A stretch of 64,000 nucleotides of DNA from JACCVL01 sp963704295 (GTDB lineage Bacteria; Actinomycetota; Actinomycetes; Propionibacteriales; Nocardioidaceae): the NCBI GenBank assembly GCA_963704295.1, contig OY969884.1, positions 744,001 to 808,000 of the forward strand, read 5' to 3'. Each line of letters begins with the position of its first letter. Position 1 is the first letter of the stretch. Shown piece after piece: positions 38,879 to 47,086 of the stretch. Both the position numbers and the translations under genes were made by a program. The notes under the pieces are model-generated. The model worked only from the letters and a program-made list of their open reading frames with translations, had not been told where the DNA came from and made no database searches.

Positions 38879-40096
38879 ATGCCCGAGGCCGTGATCGTCG
38901 CCACCGCCCGCTCACCCATCGGCCGCGCGGGCAAGGGGTCGCTCGTCGACGTGCGTGCCGACGACCTGGCTGCGGCCATGGTGAGAGCCGCACTGGCCAA
39001 GGTCCCCGAGCTGAACCCGGCCGACATCGACGACCTGTACCTCGGTTGCGGGCTGCCCGGCGGCGAGCAGGGCTTCAACATGGGCCGGGTGGTGGCCACG
39101 CTGCTCGGGTACGACCACCTGCCGGCCGCCACGATCACGCGGTACTGCGCCTCCAGCGTCCAGACCACCCGGATGGCCTTCCACGCGATCAAGGCCGGGG
39201 AGGGGGACGTGTTCGTCTCCGCGGGGGTGGAGACGGTCTCCCGGTTCGTCCACGGCAGCTCCGACAGCCACCCGGAGACGACCAACCCGGTCTTCGACCC
39301 GGCGCGCTCGCGCAGCTCCACCGCCGCGCAGGGTGGGGTGGAGTGGCACGACCCGCGCGAGGACGGCGAGCTGCCCGACATCTACATCGCGATGGGTCAG
39401 ACGGCGGAGAACCTGGCGCGGCAGCGCGGGCTCACCCGCCAGGAGCTGGACGAGTTCGGCGTGCGCAGCCAGAACCTGGCCGAGCGAGCGATCGCTGCCG
39501 GCTTCTGGCAGCGCGAGATCACCCCGGTCGAGGTGCCCGGCGGCCGGGTGGTGTCCGCCGACGACGGCCCCCGTGCCGGGGTGACGCTGGACGGGGTCTC
39601 CGAGCTCAAGCCGGTCTTCCGCCCGGACGGCCTGGTGACCGCCGGCAACTGCTGCGCGCTGAACGACGGGGCGGCGGCAGTCATCGTGATGTCGGACAGC
39701 AAGGCCGCGGAGCTCGGGCTGACGCCGTTGGCCAGGATCGTGTCCACCGGGGTCACCGCCCTGTCGCCGGAGATCATGGGCCTCGGGCCGGTCGAGGCCT
39801 CGCGACAGGCCCTCGAGCGGGCCGGGATGGGCATCGGGGACGTGGACCTGGTGGAGATCAACGAGGCGTTCGCGGCACAGGTCGTGCCGTCGTACCGCGA
39901 CCTGGGGATCGACCTGGACCGGCTGAACGTGCACGGTGGGGCGATCGCCGTGGGGCACCCGTTCGGGATGACCGGCGCCCGGCTGCAGGCCACGATGCTG
40001 AACGCGCTGGACTGGCACGACAAGCAGATCGGGCTGGTCACGATGTGCGTCGGCGGCGGTCAGGGCATGGCCCTGGTCCTCGAACGCCTCTCCTGA
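38879..40096 (+). CDS. Thiolase (acetyl-CoA C-acyltransferase, FadA-like)
   Basis: 405 residues. Active-site Cys90 is in ITRYCASS; the other motifs are GVETVSRFVHG, VEINEAFAAQVV, GGAIAVGHPFGMTGAR with His, and CVGGGQGMALV with the second Cys. YCASS in place of LCGSG groups it with FadA/FadA5-like enzymes of fatty acid or sterol side-chain breakdown. It is only distantly similar to the thiolase at 26030-27244, so this is not a recent duplicate. No beta-oxidation multienzyme gene is adjacent. It is followed by palindromic repeat copy 3. Confidence 0.93.
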   Translation: MPEAVIVATARSPIGRAGKGSLVDVRADDLAAAMVRAALAKVPELNPADIDDLYLGCGLPGGEQGFNMGRVVATLLGYDHLPAATITRYCASSVQTTRMAFHAIKAGEGDVFVSAGVETVSRFVHGSSDSHPETTNPVFDPARSRSSTAAQGGVEWHDPREDGELPDIYIAMGQTAENLARQRGLTRQELDEFGVRSQNLAERAIAAGFWQREITPVEVPGGRVVSADDGPRAGVTLDGVSELKPVFRPDGLVTAGNCCALNDGAAAVIVMSDSKAAELGLTPLARIVSTGVTALSPEIMGLGPVEASRQALERAGMGIGDVDLVEINEAFAAQVVPSYRDLGIDLDRLNVHGGAIAVGHPFGMTGARLQATMLNALDWHDKQIGLVTMCVGGGQGMALVLERLS

Positions 40097-40101
40097 CCCC
40101 T

Positions 40102-40162
40102 CCCCCACGATCCGCGAGTTTTGCAGGCCCGGCTGGCCTGCAAAACTCGCGGATCGTGGGGG
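40102..40162. repeat. Palindromic repeat element, copy 3
   Basis: The longest copy: 28-base perfect arms (40102-40129 and 40135-40162) with a 5-base loop. The core CGATCCGCGAGTTTTGCAGG differs from copy 1 by C to G in GACTTTT, and the opposite arm carries the matching change, keeping the pair. It sits between convergent gene ends (thiolase and YceI). Confidence 0.92.
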
Positions 40163-40205
40163 GAGCGGGGGCGGGGCGGGGGCGGGGGCGGGGGCGGGGG
40201 CGGGA
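40155..40205. repeat. G-rich GGGGGC tandem tract
   Basis: The right edge of repeat copy 3 runs into five or more copies of a GGGGGC-type unit on the plus strand up to the YceI stop. Runs of four to six G separated by single C could form a G-quadruplex in DNA or in RNA reading through the thiolase end. Confidence 0.75.
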
Positions 40206-40206
40206 G

Positions 40207-40779
40207 TCAGGCCTGCTTGACGGCCTGGATGGACAACGCCAGCGACACCTTGTCGCCGACCAGGAAGCGGCCACCGTCCAGCGGCATGTTCCAGTCGACG
40301 CCAAAGTCCTTGCGGTTGATCTCACCGGTCGCCTCGAAGCCGACGACCGTCCGGCCGTAGCCGTCGACCTGGGCGCCGAGGACCTCGAGCGCGAGCTCGA
40401 CGGACTTGGTCACGCCGTTCACGGTCAGGTCGCCGGTGAGCAGGTAGTCGTCACCGGACCGGCGCAGGGAGGTGGCGGAATAGGTCATGACCGGCTTGGT
40501 CTCGATGTCGAAGAAGTCGCTCGAGCGCAGGTGATCGTCACGCTGCGGGGTGCCGGTGTCGACCGAGGACAGCTGGATCGTGGCCGATGCGGTGGAGGCG
40601 GCCGGGTCCTCGGCGATGTCGATCCGACCCTCGAACTCGCGGAACACGCCGCGCACCTTGGTCATCAGGTGCCGAACGGTGAAGCCGATCTCGGAGTGCG
40701 TCGGGTCGACGGTCCAGGTGCCGGGCTCGAGGCCGGTCGTGGTGCCGGTCGTGGTGCTGGTCGTGGTGACGCTGGTCAT
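40207..40779 (-). CDS. YceI family protein (isoprenoid-binding lipocalin-like)
   Basis: About 190 residues from the ATG at 40779 preceded by GGAGGTACC; a farther in-frame ATG overlaps the operator region. After a Thr-rich start (SVTTTSTTTGTTTG) the fold begins GTWTVDPTHSEIGFTVRHLMTKVRGVFREFEG, then DIETKPVMTYSATSL and LTVNGVTKSVELALEV, all YceI marks. No signal peptide is visible, unlike E. coli YceI, so it is probably cytoplasmic. YceI binds polyisoprenoid-type lipids. Divergent from a MarR regulator with operator-like repeats between them. Confidence 0.93.
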   Translation of the reverse strand: MTSVTTTSTTTGTTTGLEPGTWTVDPTHSEIGFTVRHLMTKVRGVFREFEGRIDIAEDPAASTASATIQLSSVDTGTPQRDDHLRSSDFFDIETKPVMTYSATSLRRSGDDYLLTGDLTVNGVTKSVELALEVLGAQVDGYGRTVVGFEATGEINRKDFGVDWNMPLDGGRFLVGDKVSLALSIQAVKQA

Positions 40780-40803
40780 CGAGGTACCTCCGGAAAGTAT
40801 GTG

Positions 40804-40850
40804 GTTGAACACTTGACTACCAAGCTAGCACAACAAGTTCAACTGTCAAC
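40804..40850. promoter_or_regulatory. Operator-like repeats between yceI and marR-type gene
   Basis: GTTGAACACTTGAC at 40804-40817 and the inverted-like GTTCAACTGTCAAC at 40837-40850 form two facing half-sites of an AT-rich motif (GTTGAAC / GTTCAAC perfect inverts). They lie upstream of both divergent starts, typical of MarR operators. Confidence 0.65.
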
Positions 40851-40873
40851 TATTCCTCGGCTAGACTGGGTTT

Positions 40874-41455
40874 ATGCCCGAGACCCGCACCCCCAGTCGG
40901 AGCCGGACCGCTCCCGGTGAGCCCGAGCAGCCCGAGCAGCCCGACGGCCGGACGCCGCCGGACCACGCGGAGGTGCGCTGGCTGGACGACCGTCAGCAGG
41001 CCGCCTGGCGGGCGTTCATGTCCGGCTCCACCCGGCTGTTCGAGCGGCTGGACCGGGACCTTCGCGTGAACGCCGGGATCTCCCTCCCGGAGTACGAGGT
41101 GCTGGTCCGGTTGTCGGAGAGCCCGGACCGCCAGCTGCGGATGGCCGAGCTGGCCCGGTCCCTGGCGCACTCCCGCAGCCGGGTGACCCACACCGTGACC
41201 CGCCTCGAACGGCTGGGAGCGGTGAACCGCCGGGCCTGCGCCACCGACGGTCGCGGGGTGCTGGCGGAGCTGACCAAGCAGGGCTGGGAGCTGCTGGTGT
41301 CCTGCGCGCCGATCCACGTCCACGGCGTTCGGGACTACCTGGTCGACCTGTCCAGCGACGAAGACGTCGCGGCCGTCGGGCGGGTGTTCGACCGGACTGC
41401 CGACCGCCTGGCCGAGGACGTCCCGTCCGAACACCACGTCCTGCCCGGCGAGTGA
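40874..41455 (+). CDS. MarR family transcriptional regulator
   Basis: 193 residues. An unusual N-terminal extension of about 35 residues (Pro/Glu/Arg-rich) precedes the winged-helix domain (about 50-150: FMSGSTRLFERLDRDLRVNAGISLPEYEVLVRLSE, then LRMAELARSLAHSRSRVTHTVTRLERLGAVNRRAC). Dimerisation helices flank it. MarR proteins generally repress a divergent gene until a phenolic, lipid or oxidant ligand releases them; here the divergent target is yceI. A TAGACT-type -10 box lies 8-13 bases before the ATG, so the transcript is probably leaderless or nearly so. Confidence 0.92.
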   Translation: MPETRTPSRSRTAPGEPEQPEQPDGRTPPDHAEVRWLDDRQQAAWRAFMSGSTRLFERLDRDLRVNAGISLPEYEVLVRLSESPDRQLRMAELARSLAHSRSRVTHTVTRLERLGAVNRRACATDGRGVLAELTKQGWELLVSCAPIHVHGVRDYLVDLSSDEDVAAVGRVFDRTADRLAEDVPSEHHVLPGE

Positions 41456-41476
41456 GCCTGGCCGGGGGCGCGCCGA

Positions 41477-43159
41477 TCAGTCGCGGGTGAGCCGGCGGTA
41501 GGTCACCCGGTGCGGGCGGGCCGCCTCGACGCCGAGCCGCTGCACCTTGTTCGCCTCGTAGTCGGCGAAGTTGCCCTCGTACCAGAACCAGCGGGCGGGA
41601 TCGGACTCGTCGCCCTCCCAGGCGAGGATGTGCGTCACCACCCGGTCCAGGAACCAGCGGTCGTGGGATACCACCACGGCGCAGCCGGGGAACTCCAGCA
41701 GCGCGTCCTCGAGCGACTGCAGCGTCTCCACGTCGAGGTCGTTGGTGGGCTCGTCCAGCAGCAGCAGGTTCCCGCCCATCTTCAAGGTGAGCGCCAGGTT
41801 GAGCCGGTTGCGCTCGCCGCCGGACAGCACACCGGCCGGCTTCTGCTGGTCCGGGCCCTTGAACCCGAACGACGCGACGTAGGCCCGGCTCGGCATCTCG
41901 AAATGGGCCACCTTGATGTGGTCGAGCCCGTCCGAGACGACCTCCCACACGTTCTTGGCCGGGTCCAGACCGCCGCGGCTCTGGTCGACGTACGACACCG
42001 ACACGGTGCCGCCGACGCTGAGCTCGCCGGCGTCCGGCGTCTCCTCCCCCACGATCATCCGGAACAGCGTGGACTTGCCGACGCCGTTCGGACCGACGAT
42101 GCCGACGATGCCGGCCCGTGGCAGAGAGAACGACAGGTCGTGCATCAGGGTGCGCCCGTCGAACCCCTTGGTGAGGCCCTTGGCCTCGAGCACGACGTCG
42201 CCGAGCCGCGGCCCCGGCGGGATGTTGATCTCCTCGAAGTCCAGCTTGCGGGACCGCTCGGCCTCGGTGGCCAGCTCGTCGTAGCGCGCCAGCCTGGCCC
42301 GGTTCTTGGCCTGCCGGGCCTTCGGGTTGGAGCGCACCCACTCCAGCTCCTGCTCCAGGATCCGCTGTCGCTTGGCGTCCTTGCGCCCTTCGACCTTCAG
42401 CCGCTGCTGCTTGGTCTCCAGGTACGTCGAGTAGTTGCCCTCGTAGGGGAACGTGCGACCACGGTCCAGCTCGAGGATCCACTCCGCCACGTTGTCGAGG
42501 AAGTAGCGGTCGTGCGTGATCGCCAGCACGGCACCGGCATAGCTCGCCAGGTGTTGCTCGAGCCACTGCACCGACTCGGCGTCCAGGTGGTTCGTGGGCT
42601 CGTCGAGCAGCAGCAGGTCCGGCTGCTCGAGCAGCAGCTTGCAGAGGGCGACCCGGCGCCGTTCCCCACCGCTGAGGTGGTCGACCGGCGAGTCCGCAGG
42701 CGGGCAGCGCAGCGCGTCCATCGCCTGCTCGAGCCGGGCGTCGAGGTCCCAGGCGTTGGCGTGGTCGAGATCGGTCTGCAGCTCCCCCATCTCGGCCAGC
42801 AGGGTGTCGTAGTCGGCGTCGGGGTCGGCCAGCTCGGCCGAGATCTGGTCGAACCGCGCCTTCTTGGCCAGGATCCCGGCGACGGCCTCCTCGACGTTCT
42901 CGAGCACCGTCTTGTCCTCGCTCAGCGGCGGCTCCTGGAGCAGGATCCCCACGGTGGCGTCGGGGTCCTTGACCGCGTCGCCGTTGTTGGCGTGCTCCAT
43001 CCCGGCCATGACCTTGAGCAGCGTGGACTTGCCGGTGCCGTTGGGCCCGACGACGCCGATCTTGGCGCCGTGCAGGAAGGCCAACGTGACGTTGTCGAGA
43101 ACGACCTTGTCACCGAGTCGCTTGCGCACGTTCCGCAGCTGGAAAACGTAATCAGCCAT
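41477..43159 (-). CDS. ettA: ABC-F type energy-dependent translational throttle protein EttA
   Basis: Ribosome-acting ABC-F ATPase without membrane segments, 560 residues. The first nucleotide-binding domain has Walker A GPNGTGKS (38-45) and LSGGERRRVALC with LLLLDEPTNHLD. The second has GPNGVGKS, LSGGERNRLNLA and LLLLDEPTNDLD. The linker is charged (about 240-320: KQQRLKVEGRKDAKRQRILEQELEWVRSNPKARQAK). The FEEINIPPGPRLG stretch after it is typical of EttA. It binds the ribosomal E-site and adjusts initiation when ATP is low. Order ettA then ssb matches Rv2477c-Rv2478c, from memory. Confidence 0.96.
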   Translation of the reverse strand: MADYVFQLRNVRKRLGDKVVLDNVTLAFLHGAKIGVVGPNGTGKSTLLKVMAGMEHANNGDAVKDPDATVGILLQEPPLSEDKTVLENVEEAVAGILAKKARFDQISAELADPDADYDTLLAEMGELQTDLDHANAWDLDARLEQAMDALRCPPADSPVDHLSGGERRRVALCKLLLEQPDLLLLDEPTNHLDAESVQWLEQHLASYAGAVLAITHDRYFLDNVAEWILELDRGRTFPYEGNYSTYLETKQQRLKVEGRKDAKRQRILEQELEWVRSNPKARQAKNRARLARYDELATEAERSRKLDFEEINIPPGPRLGDVVLEAKGLTKGFDGRTLMHDLSFSLPRAGIVGIVGPNGVGKSTLFRMIVGEETPDAGELSVGGTVSVSYVDQSRGGLDPAKNVWEVVSDGLDHIKVAHFEMPSRAYVASFGFKGPDQQKPAGVLSGGERNRLNLALTLKMGGNLLLLDEPTNDLDVETLQSLEDALLEFPGCAVVVSHDRWFLDRVVTHILAWEGDESDPARWFWYEGNFADYEANKVQRLGVEAARPHRVTYRRLTRD

Positions 43160-43170
43160 AGCCGACGAGC

Positions 43171-43635
43171 CTAGGCGGTCAGGCCGGCCCCGATCGCACC
43201 GGGCTGCCCGCCGTCGCGGGTCTCCGGCGCGGCCTGCTCCGACCGGTCGGTCTGCTCGGCGGGCGCGACCGGGCGTCGCAGGAAGGCACTGGTGCCGCGG
43301 TTCAGGTCGTGCCCGACCGACGTCGCCTCGAGGACTTCATCCGACCGGAGCTCCCCGTCCTCGTCCTTCCACACCTCCGCGCGCACCCGCCCGACGATGA
43401 CGACCGGCTCGCCCTTGCGCACCGACGACGCCACGTTGGCGGCCAGCGCACGCCACACCTTGACCGTCTTCCAGACGGTCTCCTGGTCACGCCAGGCCCC
43501 CTGCTGCCGGTCGAAGAAGCGGGGGGTGCAGGCGACCCGGAAGCGCGCCCGCGGTGGCGCCCCGTCCCGCCCGGCCCGGTAGTCCACGTCGGTGCCGACG
43601 TACCCGGTCAGCGTCATCTGTGCCTCGGACATCAC
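43171..43635 (-). CDS. ssb: Second single-stranded DNA-binding protein (SsbB-type)
   Basis: 154 residues. The OB-fold is TLTGYVGTDVDYRAGRDGAPPRARFRVACTPRFFDRQQGAWRDQETVWKTVKVWRALAANVASSVRKGEPVVIVGRVRAEVW. The C-terminus (GGQPGAIGAGLTA) lacks the acidic DDDIPF-type tip used by main SSB proteins to recruit partners, which fits the auxiliary SsbB type known in mycobacteria and Streptomyces. It lies 11 bases before the ettA start on the same strand. An ATG one codon downstream is an equally good start. Confidence 0.93.
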   Translation of the reverse strand: MMSEAQMTLTGYVGTDVDYRAGRDGAPPRARFRVACTPRFFDRQQGAWRDQETVWKTVKVWRALAANVASSVRKGEPVVIVGRVRAEVWKDEDGELRSDEVLEATSVGHDLNRGTSAFLRRPVAPAEQTDRSEQAAPETRDGGQPGAIGAGLTA

Positions 43636-43763
43636 TCGCCTCCTCGCCGCACTGCTCAGGTCGAGGACAGCCTGGTCCTGACCCCGTCGGGGAAGGGTGT
43701 CGATTCACCCCGGCTGGGGACGGCGGGCCCCGCTGGCGAGGCTGTGGATCCGGGTGCCGGGCG

Positions 43764-45329
43764 TCAGTCGGCGGCGGCGAGCGGCGCGTCCGCCCGGGCG
43801 GCGGCCAGCCCGGCCCGCCACTGGGCATACGCGGCCAACTCCTCCGCGACCGGAGCGACGACGAGTTCGTCGGCGACGGCGGCGACCTGCTCCCGCAGGC
43901 CGAGAGCGGTGCCCTCCGCGCGGCCGGCGGCCCACCGCGCAGCCAGCGCCCCACCGATCGGGTCCAGCACACCCCCGACAGCGAGCGCAACGGCGGCGAC
44001 GACCAGCCCGAGCAGCCAGTCCGGCCGGCCGACGAGTTGCCAGGCGACGCCGCCGAGCGCGGTGAGCAGCAACAGCCCCTGCAGGACGGCGACCGGGAGT
44101 GCGGCCGCGGCGCCGCTCGCCCCGCCAGCACGTCCGTCCAGCGAGCTGAGCGCGGCGGGGAGCCGCTCGCGGCCAGGTTCCGCGGCGGCGCGGACCGCTC
44201 GCGCCCAGGGGGCGGCGAGCTCGTCGGCCATCGCGTCGGTGTAGGCGTCGACAGCCACGTCGAGCCGGGCCCGGTCGGGCGCACCGGGCGCCGTGATCTG
44301 GCCGGGTTCGGTCAGCGTTCCGCGCCGGACCGGAAGCAGCAGCGGCCAGCCGGCCAGGACCCGGGCTCGCGCCGCGGCGACGCCGGGCGCGTCGGCGGCA
44401 CCCCCGTCGGCTCCCGACGCCGCCGTGCACTCGTCGACGAGCACCCCGCGCAGGGCCTCGGCGACCTCGGGCGCCGCACCGGCCGGCAGCGCCGCCCCGG
44501 CGGCCCGGCTCAGTTCGTCGGCGGTCGACGCCACGTCGGCCGTGACCCGTTCCCGGGCCAGCTGCTTGTCCCGCAGCCGCTGCACGAGCAGCGCCCTGAG
44601 CTCGGGCAGACCGTGGCCGACCTTTGCCGACACGGCCAGCAGGGGCACGTCTCCCAGGCCGTCGGCGTCGAGCAACCGGCGCACGTCGGCCAGGGTGGCC
44701 GCCCGCTCGGAGTCGGCCAGCCGGTCCACCTGGTTCAGGACCACCAGCATCACCTCAGCGTGCCCGGCGTACGGGCGGAGGTACCGCTCGTGCAGGGCCG
44801 CGTCCGCGTACTTCTGCGGGTCGAGCACCCACACCAGGAGGTCCGCGTACTGCACCAGCCGGTCCACCTCGAGGTGATGGGCGACCTCGGTCGAGTCGTG
44901 GTCGGGCAGGTCGAGCAGGACCAGCCCCCGCAGGTCGGTGTCCTCGGGACTGGCATCGAGCATGCTCAGCCGCGAAACCTGGTGCCGGGCTGGGAGGCCG
45001 AGCCAGTCCAGCAGGTCGGCGGCGCCGAGCGGGTCCCAGGCACAGGCCGTCGCCCACGAGGTGGTCGGGCGTCGCGCGCCGACCCCTGCCAGCTCGAGGC
45101 CGGTGAGCGCGTTGAACAGTGACGACTTCCCGGAGCCGGTGGCACCGGCGAGGGTCACGACCGTGTGCGCCGCGGACAGCCGCAGCCGCTCACGCGACCG
45201 CTCCAGCACGGCGCCGGCGTCGGCCAGCAGCTCCGCGCCCAGCCTGCCCTCGGCGGCGTCGAGCGCGGAACGCAGGCCCTCGATCCTGGCGACGGCGTCC
45301 TCGGCGATGCCGGTGACGTCGTCGGTCAC
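43764..45329 (-). CDS. Dynamin-like GTPase, membrane-inserted (DynA-type pair member)
   Basis: 521 residues. GTPase domain: P-loop GATGSGKSS near residue 63, switch threonine in ARRPTTSW, DxxG-type LDLPDHDS, and NQVD (specificity NKxD-type). A helical middle follows, then two strongly hydrophobic spans (about 410-455: LPVAVLQGLLLLTALGGVAWQL and WLLGLVVAAVALAVGGVL), then a helical tail. This matches bacterial dynamin-like proteins that bind and remodel membranes. The GTG start overlaps the stop of the upstream dynamin-like gene (GTGA), so the two are expressed together, as in the DynA/DynB pair of Streptomyces. Confidence 0.88.
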   Translation of the reverse strand: MTDDVTGIAEDAVARIEGLRSALDAAEGRLGAELLADAGAVLERSRERLRLSAAHTVVTLAGATGSGKSSLFNALTGLELAGVGARRPTTSWATACAWDPLGAADLLDWLGLPARHQVSRLSMLDASPEDTDLRGLVLLDLPDHDSTEVAHHLEVDRLVQYADLLVWVLDPQKYADAALHERYLRPYAGHAEVMLVVLNQVDRLADSERAATLADVRRLLDADGLGDVPLLAVSAKVGHGLPELRALLVQRLRDKQLARERVTADVASTADELSRAAGAALPAGAAPEVAEALRGVLVDECTAASGADGGAADAPGVAAARARVLAGWPLLLPVRRGTLTEPGQITAPGAPDRARLDVAVDAYTDAMADELAAPWARAVRAAAEPGRERLPAALSSLDGRAGGASGAAAALPVAVLQGLLLLTALGGVAWQLVGRPDWLLGLVVAAVALAVGGVLDPIGGALAARWAAGRAEGTALGLREQVAAVADELVVAPVAEELAAYAQWRAGLAAARADAPLAAAD

Positions 45330-47023
45330 AGGTCGGCTCCCGACGGCCGCAGGTCGTCCACGACACGCGCCGCGGCACGGATCCGCTCCGCGTCGTGGAC
45401 GGATCCACCCGCGCGGCTGAGCTCTGCCCGCCGACTGTCCCGCTCGGCCTCGATCACCTGCCGGACGGTCACGGCCAGCTCGGTCCTGGCGGTCTCGACC
45501 AGTCCGGCGGCGCCGGTGCCGATCGCCTCCTCGAGCCAGCCGCGCGTCTGGTCGGCGGCGGAGGCGGCCGGTTCGGTGCGGGCGGCCGCCGCCAACGCCG
45601 CGACCTCTGCCACGGCGGTCAGTCCGGCCTGGGCCTCACCGGTGTCGTCCCGCTGCGGGACGATCCGACCCGCCTCCGCCACCGCCTTGCCGACCGCCGT
45701 CTGCCAGTCCGTGACTGCGGCCTCGACTCGATCCCGCCGCGCACGACCGCGCCCGGCCCGTCCCTCGGTCGCTGCATCCAGGAGTCCGGCCGCCGCTGCG
45801 TCGCCGGACCACGCCGTCGAGACCCGGTCGGCAACCGTGTTGACGGCGTCCAGGACGTGAGCCACCACGGTGTCGGTGAGGGCCCGCTCGAGCCGCTCGG
45901 CGGGACCGCCGCGATCCGCACGTAGGCCGCCGACGAGCCGGCGCCGGACTCGATGGGTTCGGCCGCCCGCCCAGCGGTCCGCGTCACCGGAGGCCGCCAG
46001 CTCCTGCCAGCGGCTCACCACCGCACCCCGCGCCAGCCGACCGTCGCCGACGGCCGCCACCGCCTCGGTCGAGACGGTGTCGGCGATCTCGTCGGCGACT
46101 CGCCGAAGCCGGTCTGCGGCGGCGGCCTGCTCGGCGGTGACATCGGCGACCTGGTGCGAGCCGTGGACGATGGTCCGCAGGGTCCCGAGCAGGCTCTGCT
46201 CGACGATGCTGCCGCGTCCGGCCAGGTCGGTCGCCAGCGTGCTCAGCCAGCGGTGCACGTCGCCGACGTGGCCGGCGGGGAGCAGCCCGTCGGCGTCGAG
46301 GTCGCACTCGGGAACGACGAACAGCGGGGAGTCCCGCAGGCCGCGTGCGCTCATCATCCGAGCGAGGTGCCCTTGGACCTCGACCAGGTCGTCCGGATCG
46401 GTGCGGTCCAGCACGACCGCCACCGCCGTCGACCGGCGGGCCGCGTCACCGAGCACCTCCCACGGCACCAGATCGGCGTACCGGGCCGCGGTCGTGACGA
46501 ACAGCCAGAGGTCGGCAGCGGCGAGGATCTCCTCGGCCAGGGCCCGGTTCGCCTGGTCGACCGAGTCGATGTCGGGGGCGTCCAGCAGCGCGATCCCCCG
46601 CGTCAGCCGGTCCGACGAGACCAGCCGCACCGCGGCCGCGCCGGACTGCCGCTCGGAGCGCGACAGGTTCGGCAGCACCCGGTCACCCTCGAACCAGTGG
46701 CCGTCGTCGGGGTGGTGCACGAGAACCGGAGAGCGGGTGGTCGGGCGCAGCGTCCCGACCGGGGTCACCGCCGTACCCAGCAGCGAGTTGATCAGGGTCG
46801 ACTTCCCGGCGCCGGTCGACCCACCGACCACGGTCAGCAGCGGTGCGTCCAACTGCATCAGCCGGGGCAGCACGTAGTCCTCGAGCTGCGCGACCACCTG
46901 CCCACGGGTCCGGCGGGCGGCCTCGACGGCACCGCCGGTCAGGCCCAGGGGTACCTCTTCCAGCGCCTCGCGCAACCGCACCAGTGAGCCCAGCAGGTCG
47001 GCGAGCGCGCGTGACTCCGCCAC
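45326..47023 (-). CDS. Dynamin-like GTPase, soluble partner (DynB-type pair member)
   Basis: About 565 residues from a GTG at 47023, 8 bases after GAGGAGG; the frame is open to 47068, but that segment lacks a better site. P-loop GSTGAGKSTLINSLLG, switch region LRPTTRSP, DxxG-type LLDAPDIDS and specificity VLDRTDPDD are clear. The rest is long coiled helix without evident membrane spans, so it may be the soluble partner of the next gene. Its C-terminus overlaps that gene by 4 bases. PrsW lies immediately upstream on the same strand, 63 bases away. Confidence 0.85.
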   Translation of the reverse strand: MAESRALADLLGSLVRLREALEEVPLGLTGGAVEAARRTRGQVVAQLEDYVLPRLMQLDAPLLTVVGGSTGAGKSTLINSLLGTAVTPVGTLRPTTRSPVLVHHPDDGHWFEGDRVLPNLSRSERQSGAAAVRLVSSDRLTRGIALLDAPDIDSVDQANRALAEEILAAADLWLFVTTAARYADLVPWEVLGDAARRSTAVAVVLDRTDPDDLVEVQGHLARMMSARGLRDSPLFVVPECDLDADGLLPAGHVGDVHRWLSTLATDLAGRGSIVEQSLLGTLRTIVHGSHQVADVTAEQAAAADRLRRVADEIADTVSTEAVAAVGDGRLARGAVVSRWQELAASGDADRWAGGRTHRVRRRLVGGLRADRGGPAERLERALTDTVVAHVLDAVNTVADRVSTAWSGDAAAAGLLDAATEGRAGRGRARRDRVEAAVTDWQTAVGKAVAEAGRIVPQRDDTGEAQAGLTAVAEVAALAAAARTEPAASAADQTRGWLEEAIGTGAAGLVETARTELAVTVRQVIEAERDSRRAELSRAGGSVHDAERIRAAARVVDDLRPSGADL

Positions 47024-47086
47024 CGCCACGTCCTCCTCGTCCGATCGGTCCCTGGGCACGTCGCGCACCCGGGTCCGGCGATGACC

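Noticed and set aside
40155..40205. G-rich tract as a CRISPR or tandem coding repeat
   Set aside because: Unit is only 6 bases, with no spacers and no open frame of interest; treated as a simple repeat.
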